Positions 1 to 8,061 of a DNA stretch of 64,000 nt are shown one piece after another. Under the pieces are notes generated by a model that was not told where the DNA came from, did not search any database, and was given only the letters and a program-made list of their open reading frames with translations. Both the position numbers and the translations under genes were made by a program. Position 1 is the first letter of the stretch. Every line of letters begins with the position of its first letter. This stretch comes from Polymorphobacter_B sp038225475 (GTDB lineage Bacteria; Pseudomonadota; Alphaproteobacteria; Sphingomonadales; Sphingomonadaceae). Where the stretch lies: positions 128,273 through 192,272 of the forward strand of contig JBBRRA010000007.1 of the NCBI GenBank assembly GCA_038225475.1. Reading direction: 5' to 3'.

Positions 1-155
1 CAGAGTCTGTGGTCTTACCTTTAGACGACAGGGCACTATGCGTGGCGGTAGTTAGGCAACCCGTGCCGGGGTGTCAACGGACCGCGCGACCTGCTAGGCA
101 GGTGGCAAGTGCGGTCGCCGTTGTCGTGGCCGCGAATGTGAACGAGGCGACCACT

Positions 156-1184
156 ATGCCGATGCCAGCCCCGGCGACCGGGGTAACGGAGCGTTATGCT
201 CAGCCCCGGGGTGCCCGCCGCGCTTATGGCGCGCTCGATCTTGGAACCAACAACTGCCGCCTGCTGATTGCGCGCCCGGGTCCGGGGGCCGGCATGACGA
301 TTGTCGATGCCTTTTCGCGCGTCGTCCGACTGGGCGAGGGGCTGCTGCAATCGGGGCAGCTTTCGGATGCCGCGCAGGACCGCGCCGTCGAGGCACTCGG
401 CGTCTGTGCCGACAAGCTGGGACGCCGCGGTGTCTGGCTGACCCGCAATGTCGCAACCGAGGCCTGCCGCCGCGCGACCAATGGTGCAGCGTTCATCGAG
501 CGCGTCTATGCCGTCACCGGAATCGCGCTCGATGTGATTTCGCCCGCCGAGGAGGCGCGGCTGGCGGTGCTCGGCTGCCAGTCACTGATCGACCCCGACG
601 GTCCGCCCGCGCTGGTGTTCGACATTGGCGGGGGGTCGACCGAACTGATCCTCGCGCGGCGCGGACCGAGCGGCGATGCCGACATTCTGGCGTGGACCAG
701 CGTCCCCTGGGGCGTTGTCAGCCTTGCCGAAACCGAGCCGCTCGAGCTGCCCGAAGCCGAACGCGCTGCGGCCTATGCCCGGATGCGTGCACGCGTCGAC
801 GAGCATCTCGGCAGCTTCGCTGCAGCCGTCGCTGCCGCGCACGGCGGCCCGCTGCAGCTGCTCGGCACGTCGGGGACGATCACCACGCTGGCGTCGGTCG
901 AACTCGGGCTGCCGAGCTATGACCGGCGCAAAGTCGATGGCTGTACGGTGACCGTCGCGTCGATGCGCGCGCTGTCGGCAAAGCTGGCCGCGCTCAACCC
1001 CGTCGACCGTGCCAATGTTGGGTGCATCGGCCGTGACCGCGCCGATCTGGTGGTGGCGGGATGTGCGATCCTCGAGGCGGTGCTCGACCGCTGGGGTGGC
1101 GATCATGTCCGCGTCGCCGATCGCGGCATTCGGGAAGGGATCCTGCGCACGTTGATGGCGCGCGACGGGGCGCGCGTTTCGTGA
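156..1184 (+). CDS. ppx: Ppx/GppA family phosphatase (exopolyphosphatase / pppGpp phosphatase)
   Basis: 342-residue member of the ASKHA-fold Ppx/GppA family, which hydrolyses inorganic polyphosphate or pppGpp in the cytoplasm. The N-terminal phosphate-1 loop (YGALDLGTNNCRLLIA), the acidic/glycine loop VFDIGGGSTELIL and the later GTSGTITTLA loop are all present. The protein is short and lacks the C-terminal HD-like domain of E. coli Ppx, as is common in alphaproteobacteria. The ATG at 156 was chosen because GAGG sits upstream (gaacgaggcgaccact); the open frame extends further 5' but that part does not look like family sequence. The stop overlaps the GTG start of rlmE, so the two are probably one transcription unit. 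Ppx cannot be told from GppA by sequence reading alone. Confidence 0.88.
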   Translation: MPMPAPATGVTERYAQPRGARRAYGALDLGTNNCRLLIARPGPGAGMTIVDAFSRVVRLGEGLLQSGQLSDAAQDRAVEALGVCADKLGRRGVWLTRNVATEACRRATNGAAFIERVYAVTGIALDVISPAEEARLAVLGCQSLIDPDGPPALVFDIGGGSTELILARRGPSGDADILAWTSVPWGVVSLAETEPLELPEAERAAAYARMRARVDEHLGSFAAAVAAAHGGPLQLLGTSGTITTLASVELGLPSYDRRKVDGCTVTVASMRALSAKLAALNPVDRANVGCIGRDRADLVVAGCAILEAVLDRWGGDHVRVADRGIREGILRTLMARDGARVS

Positions 1185-1906
1185 GCGCGCCATCGGGAGG
1201 CGGCGCAGGCCGCAGTCAGGGCGGCAAGGTTCGCGTCAAAACCGCGCGACGGCGCACCAACTCGTCGAATCGCTGGCTCGAGCGTCAGCTCAACGACCCC
1301 TATGTCAAAGCCGCCAAGGCGGCGGGGTATCGTAGCCGTGCAGCGTTCAAGCTGCTCGAGCTCGATGAACGCTTCAGCCTGTTCGCGCACGTCGATCGCG
1401 TGGTCGACCTTGGGGCTGCTCCCGGCGGCTGGTGCCAGGCAGTATTGCAGGCGCGGCCCAAGGCCAAGATCGTGGCGATCGACCTGTTGCCGATGGAGCC
1501 GATGGCGGGCGTCATCATCTTCGAAAAGGATATTCTCGACGACGATGCCGACGACATGCTGCGCGCCGCGCTCGGCGGCGATGCGCAACTCGTGCTGTCG
1601 GACATGGCGGCGAACACCGTCGGCCACAAGATGACCGACCATATCCGGACGATGGCGCTTGTTGAAACCGCACTGGCGTTCGGCGTGCAGGTTTTGGCTC
1701 CGGGTGGCGCATTCGTCGCCAAGGTGCTGGCGGGCGGTGCCGATCAAGGCCTGGTCGCCGAACTCAAACGCTGGTTCACCACCGTCAAACACGCCAAGCC
1801 ACCCGCCAGCCGCAAGGACTCGTCGGAATGGTATGTGGTGGCACAGGGGTTCAAGGGGCGGGTTGCGGAGGCGGTCGAGGCGGACACGATTTCGGGCGCG
1901 GTCTAG
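1181..1906 (+). CDS. rlmE: 23S rRNA (uridine-2'-O)-methyltransferase RlmE (FtsJ/RrmJ)
   Basis: 241 residues. RlmE 2'-O-methylates a uridine in the A-loop of 23S rRNA using SAM. Family marks are the basic N-terminus followed by NDPYVKAAKAAGYRSRAAFKL, the SAM motif VVDLGAAPGGWCQ, and the K-D-K-E catalytic context (DLLPM, LSDMAANTVGHKMTDH, FVAKVLAGG, PASRKDSSEWYVVAQGFKG). The start is taken as GTG 1181, which overlaps the ppx stop by four bases (GTGA); the frame open before it reads through ppx. The basic N-terminal extension (about 25 residues rich in Arg/Lys) is usual for alphaproteobacterial RlmE. Confidence 0.94.
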   Translation: MSAPSGGGAGRSQGGKVRVKTARRRTNSSNRWLERQLNDPYVKAAKAAGYRSRAAFKLLELDERFSLFAHVDRVVDLGAAPGGWCQAVLQARPKAKIVAIDLLPMEPMAGVIIFEKDILDDDADDMLRAALGGDAQLVLSDMAANTVGHKMTDHIRTMALVETALAFGVQVLAPGGAFVAKVLAGGADQGLVAELKRWFTTVKHAKPPASRKDSSEWYVVAQGFKGRVAEAVEADTISGAV

Positions 1907-2035
1907 CGGCACGCGAACATCGCCACGGTTGTGCTGAATGGCATGATTGTCGATAGTCGTCGCGATCTGGCGGAGGTGCTGCAACAGCGGCTGCTTGCGC
2001 GCTAAGTTCAAGGCTAAGTCTCGGAAGGCGTCGTT

Positions 2036-3658
2036 ATGAAACTCTCGATTCTCGTTCTCGCGCTCCTCGCCACCACCGCGCAGGCCGCGCCGGTGATCGA
2101 TGTGGCCGCGCTCAAGCATGACACGCAGATATTGTCGTCGGATGCGTTCGAAGGGCGCAAGCCGGGCACGCCCGGGGGCGACAAGGCGGTCGCCTATATG
2201 ATCGAGCGGTTCAAGGCCGTCGGGCTCAAGCCCGGCAATCACGGCGGCTGGACGCAGGATGTGCCGATGGTGTCGAGCACTGCCGATCCGGCGTTGACGC
2301 TGACAGTCACCGGGGGCGCTGGACCGCTGACGCTCGCGCAAAAGGCCGATGTCGTGCTGTGGACCAAGCGGCAGGTCAGCCGGGCGACGGTTGCCAATTC
2401 GGATATCGTCTTCGCGGGCTATGGCATCGTCGCGCCCGAGCGGGGCTGGAACGATTATGCCGGTATCGACGTCCACGGCAAGACGGTGATCGTGCTGGTC
2501 AATGATCCGGACTGGCAGACGCCGACCGAAACCGGCACGTTCGACGGTCGCCGCATGACCTATTACGGCCGCTGGACGTACAAATACGAGGAGGCGGCAC
2601 GACAGGGTGCGGCGGCGATCATCATCGTCCACGAGACCGAGCCTGCCGCCTATCCGTTCGAAGTCGTCGTCAACTCGAACACCGGCGCAAAGATCGCGCT
2701 CGATATTCCGGCGGAAGCCGCGAAGCGCGCGATGGTCGAAGGCTGGATCACGCAAGCCGCCGCGCTCAAGCTGTTTGCCGCCGCCGGCAAGGATTTGGGC
2801 GCGCTGACCAAGGCCGCACAGACGCCGGGGTTCCGCGCCGTGTCACTCGGCCTGCAAGCATCGACGGACTTCGCCAACACGCTGGTGCATTCCAAGTCGT
2901 ACAACGTCGTCGGCGTGCTGCCGGGCAGCAAGCGCCCCGCCGAAATGGTGATCTGGACGGCGCATTGGGACCATTTCGGCCACTGCCCGGCGGACGCGAC
3001 CGGCGACGATATCTGCAACGGCGCACTCGACAACGCCAGCGGCTCGGCGGGTCTGATTGCGGTGGCGAATACGCTGGCGAAGGCACCGCGCACTGCCCGG
3101 TCGCAGCTGTTCGTCTCGGTTACGGCGGAGGAACAGGGGCTGCTCGGGTCGGATTATTATGCGGCGAACCCGGTCTATCCGCTCGCCAAGACCGTGGGCG
3201 GCATCAACATGGACGGGCTGAACGTCATCGGCAAAACGCGCGACGTAGTCATCATCGGCCCCGGCAAGTCCGAGCTCGAGCCGATCTTCATCGGCGTCGC
3301 CAAGGCGCAGGGGCGCAGCGTTTCCTCCGAGCCGACGCCCGAAAAAGGCGCCTACTACCGGTCGGATCACTTCAGCCTCGCCAAGCGCGGCGTGCCGATG
3401 CTCGATGTCGACAGCGGCCTCGACGTCATCGGTCAACCCGCCGGCTATGGTCAAAAGATGGCGGACGATTATACCGCCAACCGGTACCACAAGCCGTCGG
3501 ACCAATTTGATCCGAACTGGAACTGGGACGGCGCGGTCGAGGATTTGCAAGCCTATGTCGAGGTCGGCACGATCCTCGGTAACTCGAGCGATTGGCCGAA
3601 CTGGTACAAGACCGCCGAATTCCGCAGCGTGCGCGATAGCTCGCGAGCCGGACAGTGA
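2036..3658 (+). CDS. Secreted M28 family zinc metallopeptidase (aminopeptidase) with PA domain
   Basis: 540 residues with a Sec signal peptide (MKLSILVLALLATTAQA). A PA-type insert occupies roughly residues 120-250, followed by an M28 catalytic domain. Expected zinc ligands and the catalytic acid are visible: H310 in AHWDHFG, D332 in DNASGSAG, E365/E366 in TAEEQGLLGS, D393 in NMDGL and H445 in YRSDHFSLA. It should release N-terminal amino acids in the periplasm or outside the cell. SD GGAAGG lies at 2023-2028. The TGA stop is embedded in the GTG start of agmatine deiminase, so it leads the polyamine operon; whether it supplies arginine or peptides for that pathway is only inference. Confidence 0.9.
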   Translation: MKLSILVLALLATTAQAAPVIDVAALKHDTQILSSDAFEGRKPGTPGGDKAVAYMIERFKAVGLKPGNHGGWTQDVPMVSSTADPALTLTVTGGAGPLTLAQKADVVLWTKRQVSRATVANSDIVFAGYGIVAPERGWNDYAGIDVHGKTVIVLVNDPDWQTPTETGTFDGRRMTYYGRWTYKYEEAARQGAAAIIIVHETEPAAYPFEVVVNSNTGAKIALDIPAEAAKRAMVEGWITQAAALKLFAAAGKDLGALTKAAQTPGFRAVSLGLQASTDFANTLVHSKSYNVVGVLPGSKRPAEMVIWTAHWDHFGHCPADATGDDICNGALDNASGSAGLIAVANTLAKAPRTARSQLFVSVTAEEQGLLGSDYYAANPVYPLAKTVGGINMDGLNVIGKTRDVVIIGPGKSELEPIFIGVAKAQGRSVSSEPTPEKGAYYRSDHFSLAKRGVPMLDVDSGLDVIGQPAGYGQKMADDYTANRYHKPSDQFDPNWNWDGAVEDLQAYVEVGTILGNSSDWPNWYKTAEFRSVRDSSRAGQ

Positions 3659-4629
3659 CCGCTCGCCAGCCCGCCGAATGGGACCGGCACGCCGCCTGCT
3701 GGACCGCTTGGCCAAGCCATGCGGAGTTGTGGGAGGACGATCTCGAACCCGCGCGTGCCGAGGTGGCGGCGCTGGTGCGCGCGATCGCAGCGGGCGAGCG
3801 CGTCGAATTGCTGGTCGCCAATGCCGCGGCGGAGGCCAGCGCCTGCGCGGCGCTGCACGGCGTCAACGTCGGCTATCATCAACAGAATTTTGGCGACATC
3901 TGGCTGCGCGATACCGGGCCGCTGTTCCTCAATTCGTCGGTGGGGCACGCGGCAGCGGCGTTCCGGTTCAACGGCTGGGGCGGCAAATATGTGCTCGACG
4001 GCGATGACGCGGTGGCGGGCTATGTCGCGGGGGAAGCCGGCATCGCGCTCGCACGGCACGACTGGGTGCTCGAAGGCGGCGCGATCGAGATCGACGGCAC
4101 CGGGCTGTGCGTGACCACCGAAGCGTGCCTGCTCAACCCCAATCGCAATCCGGGGATGGACCGTACCGAAGTCGAATCGCATCTGCGTCGCGATCTCGGC
4201 ATCGAGCGCGTGTTGTGGCTCGGTGACGGGCTGGCCAATGATCATACCGATGGCCATGTCGACAACCTTGCGCGGTTCGTGGCGCCGGGCGTGCTCGCGA
4301 TCCCGCTGGCAAGCGATCCGGGTGACCCCAACCGCGACGTCTATGCCGATGCCACCGAGCGCGCGCGCGACTTCGGACTTGAGGTGCGTCACATCCCGTC
4401 GCCCGGGCCGATCGAAGTCGACGGCGTACTGGTCCCGGCCAGCTATATGAATTTTTACATCGCCAATGCAGCGGTGATCGTGCCGATCTATGGCACGCCG
4501 CACGACGCCGCCGCGGTCGCCGCGATCGGCGCGTTGTTTCCGGGGCGTACGGCCGTCGGCGCGCGCGCGAACCACCTGTTGACCGGCGGCGGCAGCTTCC
4601 ACTGCATCACGCAGCAGCAGCCCGCCTGA
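3655..4629 (+). CDS. aguA: Agmatine deiminase
   Basis: 324 residues of the agmatine deiminase / peptidyl-arginine deiminase-like fold. It converts agmatine to N-carbamoylputrescine plus ammonia. Signature segments include DIWLRDTGPLFL, FNGWGGKY, EGGAIEIDG, GDGLANDHTDGHVDN and the C-terminal GGGSFHCITQQQP, in which C317 is the catalytic nucleophile. The GTG start at 3655 overlaps the stop of the upstream peptidase by four bases. It is followed after one base by a small membrane protein gene and then by aguB, the next enzyme in the route, which strongly supports the assignment. Confidence 0.95.
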   Translation: MTARQPAEWDRHAACWTAWPSHAELWEDDLEPARAEVAALVRAIAAGERVELLVANAAAEASACAALHGVNVGYHQQNFGDIWLRDTGPLFLNSSVGHAAAAFRFNGWGGKYVLDGDDAVAGYVAGEAGIALARHDWVLEGGAIEIDGTGLCVTTEACLLNPNRNPGMDRTEVESHLRRDLGIERVLWLGDGLANDHTDGHVDNLARFVAPGVLAIPLASDPGDPNRDVYADATERARDFGLEVRHIPSPGPIEVDGVLVPASYMNFYIANAAVIVPIYGTPHDAAAVAAIGALFPGRTAVGARANHLLTGGGSFHCITQQQPA

Positions 4630-4630
4630 A

Positions 4631-4981
4631 ATGCTGTACGCGCTGATCAAGGCGCTGCTGTCGGGGATCATTGTTTCGACAGTGTCGGAGACCGCACGCC
4701 GCAGCCCGGCGCTGGGCGCGCTGGTGGCGTCGCTGCCGATCGTGTCGATCCTCGGCATGATCTGGCTGTGGCGCGACACGCATGACCCGGAGCGGATGGC
4801 GGCGCATGTCGGCGCAACTTTCTGGTATGTGCTGCCGTCGTTGCCGATGTTCCTCGTGATCCCGGCGCTGCTGCGGCACGGCGTCGGCTTCTGGCCCGCG
4901 CTGCTCGCGGGTTGTATCGTCACGGTCGTGCTCTATCTCGCAATGGGTGCTGTCCTCGCACGCTTCGGGATTAGCTTATGA
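4631..4981 (+). CDS. DUF3147-like small inner-membrane protein
   Basis: 116 residues with three to four hydrophobic segments: residues about 1-17, a short serine-flanked loop with ETARRSPALGALVASLPIVSILGMIWLW, then two C-terminal helices. The pattern recalls the DUF3147 family of unknown function. It starts one base after aguA and its stop overlaps the aguB start (ATGA), so the three genes are almost certainly co-translated. Its position between two successive putrescine-biosynthesis enzymes suggests a membrane role tied to agmatine or putrescine, but no transporter motif is visible. Confidence 0.75.
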   Translation: MLYALIKALLSGIIVSTVSETARRSPALGALVASLPIVSILGMIWLWRDTHDPERMAAHVGATFWYVLPSLPMFLVIPALLRHGVGFWPALLAGCIVTVVLYLAMGAVLARFGISL

Positions 4982-5826
4982 GCCATGTGACCGTTGCCAG
5001 CCTGCAACTGGCGTTCACCGACGATATCGACACCGATATCGCTGCGACGGCAGCGCTGGTGCGTGAAGCAGCCGGGCAGGGGGCGAAGATCATCCTGCCG
5101 CCGGAGCTGTTCCAGGGGTATTATTTCTGTCGCCACGAGCATGACCGGTTTTTCGCGCGCGCCTTTCCGGTCGAATCGCATCCGGCGGTCACCGCGATGC
5201 AGCAGGTCGCGTTCGAAACCCGGTCGTATATCCCCTGCTCGTTCTTCGAAGCCGATGGCCCGCATTACTATAACAGCCTTGCGATGCTCGATCCCGGCGG
5301 CAACGTCATGGGCGTCTATCGGAAAAGCCATATCCCCGACGGGCCGGGCTATGAGGAGAAATTCTACTTCCGCCCTGGCAATACCGGCTTCAAGGTTTGG
5401 GATACCGCCTATGGGCGCATCGGCGTCGGCATTTGCTGGGACCAGTGGTTTCCTGAATGCGCGCGCGCGATGATGCTGATGGGGGCGGAAATCCTGTTCT
5501 ACCCGACCGCGATCGGGTCGGAACCCGCCGAGCCCGACCTCGATACCCGGCGGCTGTGGCTGCGCGCTATGGTCGGGCACGCGGTGTCGAACGTCGTGCC
5601 GATCGTTGCCGCGAACCGCACCGGCGTCGAGGAGGACCAGCGCTTTTACGGCAACAGCTTCATCGCCGATCAGCGCGGCGACATGCTGGTCGAGCTCGGC
5701 ACCGGCGCAACCGGCGTGGCGGTGGCGACGCTCGACCTCGCCGCGTCGCGCGCCAACCGCGCGAGTTTCGGCTTCTTCCGCGACCGGCGCCCGGATTTAT
5801 ACGGGCGGCTGGCGGTGGATATCTAA
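4978..5826 (+). CDS. aguB: N-carbamoylputrescine amidase
   Basis: 282 residues of the nitrilase/carbon-nitrogen hydrolase superfamily. It hydrolyses N-carbamoylputrescine to putrescine, CO2 and ammonia. The Glu-Lys-Cys triad is in place: E43 in LPPELFQGYYF, K116 in YRKSHIPDGPGY and C153 in GVGICWDQWFPE. The motifs YFCRHEHDRFF and GICWDQWFPECAR are typical of AguB and distinguish it from other nitrilases. The ATG overlaps the stop of the preceding membrane protein. The 3' end overlaps the convergent uracil-DNA glycosylase gene by four bases. Confidence 0.95.
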   Translation: MSHVTVASLQLAFTDDIDTDIAATAALVREAAGQGAKIILPPELFQGYYFCRHEHDRFFARAFPVESHPAVTAMQQVAFETRSYIPCSFFEADGPHYYNSLAMLDPGGNVMGVYRKSHIPDGPGYEEKFYFRPGNTGFKVWDTAYGRIGVGICWDQWFPECARAMMLMGAEILFYPTAIGSEPAEPDLDTRRLWLRAMVGHAVSNVVPIVAANRTGVEEDQRFYGNSFIADQRGDMLVELGTGATGVAVATLDLAASRANRASFGFFRDRRPDLYGRLAVDI

Positions 5827-6464
5827 CGCCGCGCTGCCACCGCCTTTGCAAACACGTCTTCGAACATTGCCGCTGTCAGCCGCCCGGTATTCGTGTTGAG
5901 CCGCGAGCAATGATAGCTGTCGATCATCGTCACGCCGGTGTGCAGCCGGTGGACCGCGCCGTGCCCAAACGGCACCTTGGGCAGTTTTGCGCCGAGCGCC
6001 TTTGCCGCCGACTGGTGCGCAATGGTACCGAGCGCGATCACCACCTGCAGCTTGGGCAGCGCCGCAAGCGATCCTGACAGGAACGGCCGGCAGGCATGGA
6101 TCTCGACCGGCAGCGGCTTGTTCGCCGGCGGTACGCAGCGCACGGCGTTGGCGATATATGCGCCCGTCAGTTCAAGCCCGTCGTCGGCGCGCGCCTCGAA
6201 CGTGCCGCGGCTCAGCCCGAACTTGGCCAGCGTGCCATAAAGCAGCGTTCCGGCATGGTCGCCGGTGAACGGCCGCCCGGTACGGTTGGCCCCGGTCACG
6301 CCCGGAGCCAGCCCGACGATGCACAGCCACGCCTCAGGGTCGCCCCAGCCGGGCACCGGCGCGTTGAACCAATCGGGATGCGCGATGCGATTGGCGGCGC
6401 GGTATTCGACCAGCCGCGGGCAGATCGGGCAGTCGTGCGGCGGTTCGGCGGGGTTGGTGTCCAT
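5823..6464 (-). CDS. Type-5 uracil-DNA glycosylase (UDGb)
   Basis: 213 residues. Removes uracil (and, in this family, other deaminated purines) from DNA. The N-terminal cysteine pair (CPICPRL) and later cysteines (VRCVPP, HACRPFL) fit the 4Fe-4S-associated UDG families. GLAPGVTGANRTGRPFTGDHAG is the family-5 catalytic signature, lacking the polar catalytic residue of family 4. The C-terminal motif reads SYHCSRLNTNTGRL. The ATG at 6464 gives a normal family length; the open frame extends to 6953 on the minus strand but only through sequence antisense to folK. It is divergent from folK with only 26 bases between the starts. Confidence 0.88.
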   Translation of the reverse strand: MDTNPAEPPHDCPICPRLVEYRAANRIAHPDWFNAPVPGWGDPEAWLCIVGLAPGVTGANRTGRPFTGDHAGTLLYGTLAKFGLSRGTFEARADDGLELTGAYIANAVRCVPPANKPLPVEIHACRPFLSGSLAALPKLQVVIALGTIAHQSAAKALGAKLPKVPFGHGAVHRLHTGVTMIDSYHCSRLNTNTGRLTAAMFEDVFAKAVAARR

Positions 6465-6490
6465 GCGCTCAGCGTGTAGCGCAGTCGGCA

Positions 6491-7006
6491 ATGTCCGCAA
6501 CCGTCCTGATCGCGCTCGGCTCGAACCGGCGGCACCGCTGCGGCGATCCGAAGCGCGTTGTCGCAGCCGCCATCGACGCGCTTGGACGTGCCGGGCTGCG
6601 AGTGACCGCGCGCTCGCGCATCCGGACCACCGCGCCGCTTGGTCCTGGCGGGCGCAGCTATGCCAATGCGGCGGTCGCGGTGACCACGCCGCTCGCGCTC
6701 CCCGAGCTTCTGGCGCTCCTGCAAGCGATCGAAGCGCGCTTTGGGCGGCGGCGTGGGCGGCGCTGGGGAGCGCGCGTGCTCGATCTCGATATTCTCGGCA
6801 GCGCGGGCAGCGTCTATCCTTCGCGCGCGCGCTGGCGGGTCGCGTCGGGCCTCGTCGTGCCGCATCGCGCGCTGGCGTTGCGGCGCTTCGTACTCGATCC
6901 GCTCGTCGATATTGCACCCGATTGGCGGCACCCGGTGCTGCATAGCACCGCACGCCAGTTGCGCGCCCGGCTCCGGCATCCTAAAGCGACTGCGCCGAGC
7001 CCTTAG
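6491..7006 (+). CDS. folK: 2-amino-4-hydroxy-6-hydroxymethyldihydropteridine diphosphokinase (HPPK)
   Basis: 171 residues. Transfers pyrophosphate from ATP to 6-hydroxymethyl-dihydropterin in folate synthesis. Visible motifs: IALGSNRRH near the N-terminus, the SRIRTTAPLGPGGRSYANAAV segment, the basic loop EARFGRRRGRRWGARVLDLDIL with the Mg-binding DLDIL, and LVVPHRALALRRFVLDPLVDIAP. The C-terminal tail is basic, and the last codons plus the TAG stop (7004-7006) lie inside the tRNA-Lys gene that begins at 6997. The folK transcript therefore runs into the tRNA. Confidence 0.93.
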   Translation: MSATVLIALGSNRRHRCGDPKRVVAAAIDALGRAGLRVTARSRIRTTAPLGPGGRSYANAAVAVTTPLALPELLALLQAIEARFGRRRGRRWGARVLDLDILGSAGSVYPSRARWRVASGLVVPHRALALRRFVLDPLVDIAPDWRHPVLHSTARQLRARLRHPKATAPSP

Positions 7007-7072
7007 CTCAATCGGTAGAGCAACTGACTTTTAATCAGTAGGTCGCGGGTTCGAATCCCGCAGGGCTCACCA
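6997..7072 (+). tRNA. tRNA-Lys(TTT)
   Basis: Cloverleaf read directly: acceptor arms GAGCCCT (6997-7003) and AGGGCTC (7062-7068), D arm GCTCAATCGGTAGAGC, anticodon stem ACTGA/TCAGT around loop CTTTTAA (anticodon TTT), T arm GCGGGTTCGAATCCCGC, discriminator A and an encoded CCA (7070-7072). The first ten bases overlap the end of folK. The 3' end of the fimbrial operon on the other strand lies 32 bases downstream. Confidence 0.97.
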
Positions 7073-7104
7073 TTTCCGTGAGGTCGGCAACTCGGCGATG
7101 GGCG

Positions 7105-8061
7105 CTAGTAATTGACGTAGACGGTGATCAGGTCGGAATAGGCATCCGGATTGAAATTCGCGCTCGATACCGCGGCATAAATGGTCAGCGTGCGGATGGT
7201 GCCGTTGCCAATTCCTGAAACACCGTTGCCGATGGTCGTCGAGGTGGCGGTGTTGCCCCAAATCGGTCCCGTGGTTGTCAACGATCGTAGCTGATACGGC
7301 ACATGATCGGCGTTGGTGCCGGTACCGCTCATGATGCCCGCGCCTGCAGTGTTACCATTCGATGGTAACAAACCAATGTAATAGGCTGTACCAACAGGAC
7401 AATTTACCGTAACGCTGGTATTCCCGGTGATATTCGTTGCCGAGCCGATGACGCTGCCGAGGTCGAGCTTGGCTCCGGCGCCGACGGTACAGGCATTGAC
7501 GACATTGGCTTGCACGCTGAGCGTGAAATCATAGGCGGTCAGGTCGCCGCCGTTTGCCGCCACCGTACAGGTGCTACCGCCGGTGTTGAACCCCAGCACG
7601 GTATTGAAAAAGCTCGCATTATACGCGCCCGGCACCGGAGTTTGCCCGGTGCCTAGCCCGCCATAGAAAGTGAAGCTTCCCGAAACGGCGTTGCCGATGC
7701 CGGCAGGGATCGATACCGGCGTGGTCAGCGGGTTGACGGTCGACCAGCGCAGCGTCGCCGCCGGGTTGGTATACAGCGCGAAATTCAGCGTCGATGCACC
7801 GTTGAGCATTTGTGGCTGCGCGACGGTTCCGGGATAGCTCGGATTGCCGATGCCGACGCACAGCGTAAACGCCGCCGGCGTCGTATTGTAGTTGGTGCAG
7901 GTATAGGTCACCGAACCGATTGCGGTGCTCGACGAGCCGAAGTTGATGCCGCTTGAGTTCAGCGCACAGACGACATTCGCCTGCGCCGGGCGCGGCATCA
8001 GGAGCGTGGACCCGATCAGCGCCACGCACAGCAGGATCAACCGGGCGAGCAGCCGGATCAT
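7105..8061 (-). CDS. Spore coat U (SCPU) domain protein, putative fimbrial tip subunit
   Basis: 318 residues with a signal peptide (MIRLLARLILLCVALIGS...PAQA) and two tandem SCPU-type beta domains, about residues 30-165 and 175-318, each with a cysteine pair (VVCAL/YTCTN; then CTVAANGG and NACTVGAG). The C-terminal domain closely matches the pilin at 11195-11734, ending SSANFNPDAYSDLITVYVNY. In archaic chaperone-usher systems the last gene with a two-domain SCPU protein usually encodes the tip adhesin; that role is inferred from position and domain count. The start at 8061 forms an ATGA overlap with the usher stop; the frame is open a further 12 codons upstream but these lie within the usher gene. 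Confidence 0.85.
   Translation of the reverse strand: MIRLLARLILLCVALIGSTLLMPRPAQANVVCALNSSGINFGSSSTAIGSVTYTCTNYNTTPAAFTLCVGIGNPSYPGTVAQPQMLNGASTLNFALYTNPAATLRWSTVNPLTTPVSIPAGIGNAVSGSFTFYGGLGTGQTPVPGAYNASFFNTVLGFNTGGSTCTVAANGGDLTAYDFTLSVQANVVNACTVGAGAKLDLGSVIGSATNITGNTSVTVNCPVGTAYYIGLLPSNGNTAGAGIMSGTGTNADHVPYQLRSLTTTGPIWGNTATSTTIGNGVSGIGNGTIRTLTIYAAVSSANFNPDAYSDLITVYVNY

Noticed and set aside
1..155. N-terminal extension of the Ppx/GppA protein from position 9
   Set aside because: The extra 49 residues are Arg/Val-rich with no family similarity, and the ATG at 156 has a proper SD.
1103..2755. 550-codon minus-strand frame across rlmE and the M28 peptidase
   Set aside because: It spans two clear plus-strand genes and their gap, with shadow-type composition and no start signal.
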